A stretch of DNA of 64,000 bases from Phialophora verrucosa (lineage: Eukaryota > Ascomycota > Eurotiomycetes > Chaetothyriales > Herpotrichiellaceae), in contig MSED01000015.1 of NCBI GenBank assembly GCA_002099365.1, forward strand, positions 558,001 to 622,000. Reading direction: 5' to 3'. The first letter of the stretch is position 1, and the number at the start of each line of letters is the position of its first letter. Below are positions 55,964-64,000 of the stretch, one piece after another. The position numbers and the translations under genes are program-made. Below the pieces are notes generated by a model, which saw only the letters and a program-made list of their open reading frames with translations, did not search any database and was not told the DNA's origin.

Positions 55964-56977
55964 GAGCCTGACATGTGGATTTCTTGATGGAACTATGGAG
56001 CGAAAGCGGGAGTGTAGCGGATTTGATACGAGCCAATTTTATACACAAGCTTTGGGCATAGCACCACGGAGTTATCGAGACACTTGGACTGCTGTGCTGT
56101 GCTGTTCAACGCGCAGGCACTGGCACACACTTTGGCCGTGGCGTTGTTATGTGTCCTGGACCCGAAGCACTATATGTCAATGTTAATGTTGAGCGAGAGT
56201 TCAAGAACAAGTACCGAGCCTTCTGAAAACCAATGGACAGTTGACGAAGACGCACTTGGCCCTTCTCCTTGATCGAACTGACTGCTCACGGCTGGCCTTA
56301 GGATCCGACATCGGCTCTCGAACGTGCCACCGGCGAATCTCGAAAGTACAATTCGAGAAGGCCATTCGACATGCATTTCTGATTGCGAGAAGACTGACTC
56401 GATAGTGGCTGCCGGCAGATCTCCCGAGTCTCTCACACTCGCTCGAATCTCTGGGCATGCGGAATTACGACGAGAAAAAACTACCCCAGATCTCCTCGAA
56501 ACAGGGTGCCGAGACCATTGGCGTCTTGACCTCGTCTTGGGCTTCTCCACCGCGGCCCATTATCCTCCACAGTATTGACCACCGAGGTTCTTTCGACGTC
56601 GGCATCGCTGTCAAATTCTTCCTTCCACGCACATGACTCGCATTCCCTCGAGAAAGATGGGGCCCAAGACGCCGCGGTAGGTTTTCGAAAGTCTTGTTCC
56701 TGGTTCTCTTCCCTGGATCTCCCACTCCCGACCGTTGGAAAGAATCTCGGCTGTATGCACGTCTTCTCTGGCGACGCAACGCCGGTTGTACAGCCCATGG
56801 GACAAGGACGCGGCGGACGACGTGCAGGGCGGAAACCGAGGGTATCGGGCCAATGCGGCAATGTGTTGAGATATGAAGGCTGGGTTGACCACGGCCGAAC
56901 AGGCTGATGGTCTCGATCTTATTCCAATCAGAGGTCTGGTACTTTCGTATACTCTTTGCGCATCCACGAGCGTCGAA
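55964..56977. other. Spacer myosin V / MFS permease
   Basis: 1.0 kb. The minus-strand frames at 56465-56995 and 56481-56861 lack features. It holds the myosin 3' UTR and the permease promoter. No mobile element is seen, although the gene content changes from housekeeping to accessory here. Confidence 0.45.
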
Positions 56978-58817
56978 ATGGCCGAGAAGCCGCACTCAGT
57001 GACTCACGTCGAGAAGTCGGAAGACTCTGTATTCCACGTCTCTGACCGTAACGATGAAGAAACACCGACGCCTACAGACCAAGATTGGACGCGGGAAGAG
57101 GAAATCGCGCTTGTGTATGCCCTGCTCCTCATGTCGTACAGGCCACCGAGAAGACTGACGACCTCCCAGCAAAAAGTTGGACTGGCGTGTCTTTCCCATG
57201 CTTTGCGTTGTCTTCGGCCTGTCGTTGCTCGATAGAACGAACATCTCGGCGGCTTACATCGCTGGCATGGCAGTCGATCTTGAGCTCACGGTCGGGGCAA
57301 GGTATTCCATTGCGTTACTGGTCTTCTTCGTCGGTCAGTATAGCCTCGATTCTCAACGACGGCTCTGTCCCACAAGTGCTAATGTTCATCGTCAAGGCTA
57401 CGCCGTCTTCGAGTTACCAAGCAACCTGGTGATCAGGAGACTAGGTGCCCAGATCTGGTTGGGCTTCCTCATCACTGCATGGGGACTTTGCGTGCTCGGC
57501 ATGGGCTTTGTGCATACCTGGGAGAGTCTCACGGTCTGTCGGGCCTTGCTGGGTATCTTTGAAGCCGGCCGTAAGTTCCCGCATTCGACCTTCGGCGTAA
57601 GCGGTGGTTGATCTAACACGCGTTGGCAGTGTTCCCGGGCGCAGTCTTCATTATCGGTTCGTGGTATCGTCAATTCGAGACGGCCCGCCGTGTGTCGCTG
57701 TTCTACATGGCATCTCTGCTGTCATCGGGATTCGGGCCGATTTTCGCCTATGCGCTTTCCCTGATCCGGGTCGGCGACGGCATGTATCGCAGCGGCTGGC
57801 GCTGGATATTCATCATTGAGGGAATCGCTACCGTTGTGGCAGGGCTGATCTCTCCCTTCTTCCTTGTCGAATGTGAGAGATGCACCGACCGTCCTTGACC
57901 TTGCTCTTGTGCCAGGAGAAGCCTAACATGCCAGCTTATTAGTCCCGGAACGAGCCAAATGGCTGAACGGCCGGCAGAAGTACATTGCCCAAGCGCGTCT
58001 GCAGGCCGACAAGGCCGCGAAGGAATATGTCCACCCGACATTGAAGGAATCCATGAAAATGCTTCTTGATTGGAAACTTATCATTTAGTACGTTTTTGCC
58101 CTTCCCCTTGCTCTTGGGTATCAACCAGGGCCGTGGGAGGCCCCTGGCTAAGCCCTTGTGCACAGCTCCATTCAATACTTTGTAGCCGCTTCGAGCGTGT
58201 ACTCGATCGCCTACTTTCAACCCATCATCCTCCGGGAAGGCATGGGGTTCAGCTACGCGCTCTCCCAAATCCTCGGGTCGCCGCCGTATGTGTTCGCCAT
58301 CATCGCCTCCCTTGCCATGGCGTGGGTGTCCGACCACTACCGCACGCGCTGGCCCGTCCTGGTGTTTCAGAGCGTCACCGGCATTGTCGGCTTACTGGTC
58401 ATTCTCTATCCGAAGCCGCCGGGGGTGAGATACTTCGGCCTTTTCCTGGCCGTCTTCGGCTGTCAAGCGAACGTCCCAGGGACCTTGGCGTACGGACAGA
58501 GCCAAACGGCCGAGGTGCGGAAGAAAGGTGTGGTCGCCGCCGTGATGATCAGCGTCGGTGCCGCCGGCGGGATCACGGGCAGCACCATCTTCCGAAGCCA
58601 GGATGCGCCGGTAAGTGTGCTGCAGCCCAGAAGGTCTCCGATGCTAATCCCCCCGTAGCAATACCTCCCCGGCATGTGGTCGACCATTGCCATGCAGATT
58701 CTCTATTCTGCATTGACCTTTGGCATGAGCATGCACTTGAAACGACAGAATCGTCTTGCGGATGAAGGAAAGAGGCCGGCACTGGAAGGCGTGGAGGGGT
58801 TCAGGTATGCACCTTGA
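56978..58817 (+). CDS. MFS permease, anion:cation symporter (allantoate/nicotinate permease-like) family
   Basis: Seven exons: 56978-57114, 57170-57333, 57397-57570, 57630-57872, 57943-58087, 58166-58610 and 58659-58817. The introns run from 48 to 78 nt. The sum of 1467 nt gives 488 aa. The cytosolic N-terminus leads to KKLDWRVFPMLCVVFGLSLL in helix 1, then DRTNISAAYIAGM, the hallmark of the ACS family. YAVFELPSNLVIRRLG, GWRWIFIIEG, ERAKWLNGRQK between the halves, and helices in the second half (YFVAASSVYSIAYFQPIIL) give the 12-helix layout. Relatives import nicotinate (Tna1), allantoate, pantothenate or biotin precursors with protons. The substrate cannot be told. All junctions keep family motifs intact. 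The C-terminus GFRYAP may be a read-through of a last intron, since GTATGC follows TTCAG. Confidence 0.93.
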
Positions 58818-60828
58818 GCTTGCTCTACCGCCGCCTAGGCCGGTGGGAGTGGATTAGCGGTGGTCGGACACGTATGAGAGGGATCCTGCGACGAGGGGGG
58901 ACCGAACCAGCGGTAGCCGTATCGGACGGCCCCTTGCGGCGAAGGGTGGGAGCATGGGGCTAGGGCGGAGCGGTATCCGGGCGAGCTGTCACGTCCGAAA
59001 AGGACAGCGGTAGTAGGGCACACAACGAAATCTGATTAGCAAACGCTTCTCGAACGTCTTGTTCGGCATATGGCCACATATCAAACAGAATACTTTAAGC
59101 GCACAAGCAGAGCAATGTGTCAATTCCTGCTCCTTCGACAATATGTTCCACTACTTGCATAACCCACATCGATTCCGGCATTGATGGAGCTCGTGCTAGC
59201 TAGCCCAGTGCATCGGTCTCATAAATGCGCATGACACAACGTCACTGTCTCAACGAGTAGCACCACCGCCTTCCGGTTGATGGTAAGCGGCGCAGTCACG
59301 AAAGAAGTGGTACTACTGGTATCGGAGGCACGTCTGGCGGAGCGGAGGAGGACTGGGTTCTCTTCGCTTTCGTCGGCCCCCCTTGACCTTCTTCTCAAAA
59401 CCCCTTCTCCGCCACAGGCGTCATGCCATCGCAGGTATACGTATGTTTCCGAGACACACGCGCCGTTACACGGGCCCCAATGTCTGAGGAACTCCCATGG
59501 CGGGACGGCGCCGTCAGGGTTGTATTAGACAGAACATACACAGATATTCTCCTCGCCTCCTTTGATAAGGTTGTCGTAGAATATTCCCGGTCCTACGTCC
59601 GAAGCCGTCGAACTTCCGGGAAGGGCTGGTGGTGTACTAGGTGCGGTAATCTGCCAACGAGTCCACAGTCACGCATGCGTCATTGTAGAACTGGAGGCGT
59701 GCTAAGTTGTAGCATGGGGCGACGCCTTTGTAGTGGACGTGGTCATTGTCGTGGGAAACCCGGTCTGCTCGCTCGGACATGGAATGTGGTGGGAATAACT
59801 CAGGCTGGAGGGAGGAAGAAAGTGGGATGAGGCGTTTCCGTGTTTGTGCGGGATAGAGTAAGGCTTGTGGAGAGGACTGAATGGTCTCGACGGGTAAGGG
59901 AGAGGAGGGGGCAGGCCATCAATAATCACCCTGCCTGTGTAGTACATAGTATGTATGTGTCTCCCCTTCTCGAGACCTCGAGGGACCTCGAGTTGGAATT
60001 TGTCTACCTCATCCACTCTGCCAGTCAGGCTGAAAATTGCCTTGTGCTAACTAACGGGACATCCTCGTGTTTCTCGAAGCGGAGCCTGCCCAGCTGTCCG
60101 TGTACATTGCTTGTTTGTGGTGCTTGTATCGGCACCAAACGACGCCTAGTCTCCTCTAACAGTCCCAACTTTCTCCCGGTCGCATTAGAGTCGCCCTCGA
60201 AGTGAGCGGAGCAAGTCTGACTGCTGAGGTAAAAAATCGATTACAAGTCACAAGCATTGCGTTTTCAATGTGGACCCGTACTCCGTAACGAGAGAGAAAG
60301 CTGGATACGGGCGATGGCTCATCAAGTGGTCAAAGACCGACGCCGCGGCCAGATCAGGATGATTCATCCCACCGCTCCGACGTGTCGAACCATATCCAAG
60401 ACCACAGACACGCCGAGTGGCTTGTTCCTCCTCTGGAAGACTTTTACGACCCAGGTTTACTGCGCTGCTCACCCACCGCCACGTGGTCCACCGCCAAGTA
60501 CTTTCTCCAGCTTCGAACGAAAGAGGTCTAGCTCAAGCCCGTGACAGTTCTTCTCCACAGTCTCCAGCAGATACCAGCCAATGATACTCACACAATGGCT
60601 AGGCTAACCCAGCGGCCCCACACGAAATATGGAGAAAAGGCGGGGCCGACCCTCGTGCAGGCCCAGGTTTCCCCAAACTTCGATGGGCCTCGAACCACCA
60701 ATTCATGGATTATATATCCTTAGCGAGTCGAGCTGTTGCTCGCAGCACGTTCTGCGGACCTGCACAGCTCCCTGCTCCCACACAGCTCAGCATCACGCAC
60801 GTAATCAGTACATGTTCCCCCGTCAACG
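58818..60828. other. Two-kilobase spacer between two MFS transporters
   Basis: No supported gene on either strand. Open frames (59423-59830, 59840-60205) lack features. A cluster of three CTCGAG hexamers lies at 59969-59992. The space may hold a regulator-bound promoter for the GC-rich exporter. Confidence 0.45.
59969..59992. promoter_or_regulatory. Cluster of three CTCGAG palindromes
   Basis: CTCGAG at 59969, 59977 and 59987, within 24 bp, about 840 bp upstream of the TRI12-type transporter. Clustered identical palindromes suggest a transcription-factor site; none is assigned. Confidence 0.3.
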
Positions 60829-62971
60829 ATGAGCGACACCGACAAACCCCAGGCCACGGCCCACGAGAAGCCTCTCGCCGGGGATGTCTACCTGGAAGAC
60901 GACCCTCATCGCGCAGCCTTTGAAGACAACCCCGACAAGCCGGAGAAGCTCACCTGGGGCACGGTGCTGTCTATCTTCGTGAGTCGGCCTTTTGTGTCTC
61001 TCCCCCAAGGATGGATTGATTGACTACCACACACACAGTTCCTTGGCCTCGCTTTCGTGGGCCCAGTGTCGGGCGGATTTCTTCTCATCACCGCCATCTT
61101 GTTCCAGATCGGAACCGAGCTGGGAGACGTATCGAACATTGCGTGGATGCCCGGTGGGTGGTCCATTGCGTCGTCGGTATCCTTCTCCATCGCAGGCTCC
61201 CTTAGCGACATCTTTGGCCGCAGATATGTGACGCTGAGCGGCCAGCTCTTCGCCGTCGTCGGTGCGGTAAGTCCTCTGCTCCGTGCGGCTTTACCCCCGG
61301 TGTAAAGGAAGAATGGCTGACATTGATACCTGTGGTAATTAGATCGTTGGCGCGACCGCACAAACCACGACGACTGTTGTCGTTGCCTGTACCTTGCTTG
61401 GCTTCGCGACCGGCATCATCTTCGTCGCATACGCCGGTATCCCGGAGCTGCTTCCCAATAAGTGGCGGTAGGTGCTCCACGACGTTGTACTGGTGTACAC
61501 CGTACGTAGCTGACTCGGAGCCGCCAGAAACGTCGGCCTCGCGTGGACCGAAGGCGCCATGGCGATCCCCTGGGCGATCTGCGGCGTCATCATCGCTAAT
61601 CAGCTGGTGGCCAAGGCGACGTGGCGATGGTGCTTCTACATCGCCATCATCTACGCGGTCATCTCGTTCGTGGGGACGGCGCTGGTATACTTCCCGCCGT
61701 CGCGGCCGCGGCGCGACTACGAGAAGACGCGGTGGCAGGAGATCAAGGAGATCGACTACGTGGGCATCGTGCTGTACACATCGGGCCTGACGGTGTTCCT
61801 GGTGGGGCTCACCTGGGCGGGCACGCCGGCGCACCCGTGGAAGAGCGCGTCGGTGATCGCGCCCATTGTCATCGGCGTGCTCGTCTTCATCGCCTGCTTC
61901 GTCTACGACTTCCTCGTGCCGCGCCAGCCGTTCTTCCCGCTCGACCTGTTCCGGCGGTACCGCGAGTTCACCGTGCTCCTGGTCGTCGTCTTCGTCGCCG
62001 GCATGATCTTCTACTCCATGGCGGGCATCCTGCCCCAGGGCACGCTGTACATGTTCGAGAGCGACCCGATCCAGATCGGCCTGACCCAGCTGCCCAACGG
62101 CGTGGGCACCTTTGTCGGCGGCACCCTCATGCCCGCCATCGCCCACAAGATCAAGCACCTGAAGATGCAGATGATCGTGGCCCTGGCCATCCAACTCGTC
62201 TTTGTCGCGCTCTACTCGGTCGCCGTCCCGCAGAGCAAGGCCGCGTGGATGGCCTTTCAGTTCTTCGGCCAGGGCTGTTTCGGCATGATCACCCTGCTGT
62301 GCTACTTTATCGCAGGCCTGCATGTGAGTTGAAGTGACAGCAGCACGTCCATCATCTAGCCGCAATTCGCTCCTTTTCTCCCTCCCCCCAGAACATCGGA
62401 TCATCATATTTTAAGAGTCAGACCGCTAACCCGCCCCCCATCATGTTCTTAGGTCCCGCTCCGCGAACTCGGCATCGCGTCCGGCCTGATCGGCACGTTC
62501 CGCAGCGCCGGAGGCAGCGTCGGCAACGCCATCTTCAACACGATCCTCACCTCTGTCGTGACCGTCGAGATGCCCAAGCGCGTCATCGCCGCCGCCCTGG
62601 CCGCCGGCTTCCCCGCGACGAACCTCGAGCAACTCATCCCCGCGGTGGTCGGCGCCGCGACGGGCGTTCCCGACGCGTTTGCTGCCGTCGAGGGCGCCAC
62701 GCCCGAAGTCCAGGCCGCGACGCTCCACGCCTACCGCGCCGCGTACGGCTTCGCTTTCAAGCGCGTCTTTTGGGCCACCATCCCGTTCGGCGTGATTGCT
62801 ATTGTGGCCGCGTGCTTTGTGCGGGATTCGTCGCAGTATTTGACGAATCATACGGCCGTGAGGATGGAGAAGGAGACCATCGGCGGTGGAGGGGCCAAGA
62901 CTTCCCAGCATCAACACCAGCGTGGCGAGGATGTGGAAAGTCGGGAGGACACCGGCAAGGTGGAAGGGTAG
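60829..62971 (+). CDS. TRI12/siderophore-type MFS efflux transporter
   Basis: Five exons: 60829-60978, 61039-61266, 61343-61467, 61528-62323 and 62453-62971. The introns are 60, 76, 60 and 129 nt. The sum of 1818 nt gives 605 aa. It has 14 predicted helices. ISNV-like VSNIAWMPGGWSIASSVSF, GSLSDIFGRRYV (motif A-like), ATTTV-region VGATAQTTTT, NKWRNVGLAWTEGAMAIPW, QPFFPLDLFRRYREF, LPNGVGTFVGG, and VPLRELGIASGLIGTFRSAGG are typical of the TRI12 branch of DHA2 transporters. Members export trichothecenes, other toxins or drugs, or handle siderophores. Nothing here names the substrate. Third codon positions in exons 4 and 5 are nearly all G or C, unlike neighbouring genes, which also opens a long spurious antisense frame (61202-62407). 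No toxin-synthesis gene is seen beside it. Confidence 0.93.
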
Positions 62972-63648
62972 GGTAGGGCAGGGTGAAGCATAATCACATC
63001 CGAGTGAGTGAGCGGGGATGTGTTGAAGAATGGACTGTGAAGTCTGAACTGTGGGTGGACCTTGATCCCTGAAGCGTGAGGCGTGAGGCGTGAGGCTTCA
63101 ACATGTATGACAATCATGTCCCCCTCTTCTCCTCGTACTTCCTGGGATCATCAGTCATCACGCAATAACGGCACGAATGGGACGACTGGGAACGACAGCG
63201 TACAGTATGATTAATGTATGTATAAATTCGACTATTTTATACCCCCTGGCCGGCGGGTATGCACGAGATTGGCTCTGATGTTCTCTACACCAGAGACTAC
63301 CGCGGCTACGAGTGTGGCGTGCTCGTCTGCAGTCTTTCGTCGTCATATTTGTAAAGTACATCATATCACGTCCACTGTCCTGTTCTGCGCGACTTAGGTG
63401 CATGGCCAACATGAGACGAGGGCTGTGATGGGAGCGGTGACTCGGCTGGGTGCGAGGCCGACACGATGTGAAGGGGGAGCTCTATGGGTTCACCTATGTA
63501 CATACGTACGCCTATGCACTCGACGGACCCTACGAGCCTAACGAGCGACGTACTTACTCCCTCCCTGACTTTCGTACTGGCTCTAGACCATCCTCCAGCT
63601 CTGCTCTGGGTCTGCTCTGGCTGTGCGCTGGCACATGTCGCCTGTACC
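62972..63648. other. Convergent spacer, exporter / carboxylesterase
   Basis: 677 bp of 3' untranslated sequence with a small GCGTGAG repeat hairpin at 63074-63094. No gene. Confidence 0.5.
63074..63094. repeat. GCGTGAG three-copy tandem repeat
   Basis: Three head-to-tail GCGTGAG units, bordered by TGAAGC and GCTTCA, which are inverted copies. It may fold as a small hairpin; location just after the exporter gene fits a 3' UTR element. Confidence 0.7.
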
Positions 63649-64000
63649 TCAGTACATCAACGTCTTCTGCCACCATACACATCTAGGATTACTCGTCGGG
63701 TCCCTCACCGTTGACCAACCCTCCTCGTTCAACAGCTTCGCTCCGGCATCGGGGCTCCGCCCTTGCACAGGCCACGCCGGGAGACCCTTTCCATTCGGGT
63801 CCCCGCTCGTGATGAAATTGACCTGATAATCCTGCAGCTGTTGTGCGTACGTGGCGAGCATGCCGCTCGGAGCATTGGCCGCTTGGGCATCATAGAAATT
63901 ATACCCCGAGTCGCAGCCGTGGAAGGACGGCCCAATGTCAAAGGTATAAGCGTAACTGCGCTCGTACGCTGCGTTCATGTACTTTGTGTTGCATGTGAGT
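63649..64000 (-). CDS. Type B carboxylesterase/lipase, 3' end (gene continues off the window)
   Basis: The frame is open from 64000 to the stop at 63649, at least 117 residues, so only the C-terminal part of a protein of usually 530-560 aa is present. TCNTKYMNAAY matches the late Cys-containing helix of the family. YAYTFDIGPSFHGCDSGYNFYD carries the catalytic-His position (F-H-G-x-D). YAQQLQDYQVNFITSGDPNG, then LPAWPVQG and the C-terminal W-W-Q end, complete the C-terminal region. The catalytic Ser and Glu lie outside the window. Substrate and secretion cannot be judged. It converges on the TRI12-type exporter. Type B carboxylesterases are common in fungal secondary metabolism and xenobiotic turnover, but that link is inference. 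Confidence 0.85.
   Translation of the reverse strand, partial: LTCNTKYMNAAYERSYAYTFDIGPSFHGCDSGYNFYDAQAANAPSGMLATYAQQLQDYQVNFITSGDPNGKGLPAWPVQGRSPDAGAKLLNEEGWSTVRDPTSNPRCVWWQKTLMY

Noticed and set aside
56465..56995. 176-codon minus-strand open frame in the spacer before the MFS permease
   Set aside because: Arg-rich random composition, overlaps the permease start, no motif.
60660..60710. tRNA-like B-box (GGTTCGAGGCC, minus strand)
   Set aside because: The T-stem does not pair beyond two bases, and no A-box, anticodon stem or acceptor stem is found.
61202..62407. 401-codon minus-strand open frame
   Set aside because: Antisense shadow of the very GC-rich exporter; its Asp/His/Arg-rich product mirrors the transporter codons.
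1..64000. Search for a mobile element, CRISPR-like array or virus-derived gene
   Set aside because: No terminal repeats, transposase, reverse transcriptase, integrase or viral polymerase motifs were seen by eye.

Overview
The window is a gene-dense stretch of a filamentous ascomycete (Pezizomycotina) nuclear genome. Short spliceosomal introns (about 44-191 nt, mostly 50-60, with GTRNGT donors and CTAAC-like branch sites) interrupt conserved housekeeping genes. The gene set includes fungal-type bifunctional ADE5,7, FES1, PET127, YPK9, a TRI12-type transporter and a fungal LOG protein. I see no rRNA, tRNA, CRISPR, insertion sequence or intact transposon. I rebuilt the spliced models by hand. 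In every case the exon lengths sum to a multiple of three, and several give exactly the expected family length (actin 375 aa, Cu/Zn SOD 154 aa).

Layout. 1-14 kb: an LRR/PH-like protein, mitochondrial PET127, an SDR oxidoreductase and ADE5,7, all on the minus strand. ADE5,7 is head-to-head with homoserine kinase (THR1). 15-24 kb, a housekeeping block: actin (-), FES1 (+), VPS68 (-), VPS55 (-), proteasome alpha subunit PRE5 (+) and a LOG-family enzyme (-). VPS55 and VPS68 encode the two partners of one endosomal sorting complex and lie side by side. 25-36 kb, a more lineage-specific block: a Ser/Thr-rich single-pass membrane protein, an unrecognised 629-aa protein with duplicated motifs, a PlsC-type acyltransferase, a degenerate sulfotransferase-like protein and a six-hairpin-glycosidase-like protein. 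Intergenic DNA here is rich in simple repeats. 36-56 kb: SOD1, a Sec14-like lipid-transfer protein, a small complex I subunit, the P5B ATPase YPK9, NAP1 and a class V myosin. 56-64 kb, an accessory-looking arm: an anion:cation symporter-type MFS permease, a very GC-rich TRI12-type MFS exporter and the 3' end of a type B carboxylesterase that runs off the window.

Themes. Several genes serve endomembrane and vacuolar traffic (VPS55, VPS68, YPK9, Sec14-like, myosin V, acyltransferase) or protein quality control (FES1, PRE5). Head-to-head pairs sharing one promoter region are frequent (ADE5,7/THR1, ACT1/FES1, VPS55/PRE5, LOG/mucin-like, hairpin/SOD1, Sec14/complex I, YPK9/NAP1). I found no clearly new multi-gene system. 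The best leads are the VPS55-VPS68 pairing, the 629-aa orphan, the degenerate sulfotransferase and the skippable exon in the Ser/Thr-rich membrane protein.
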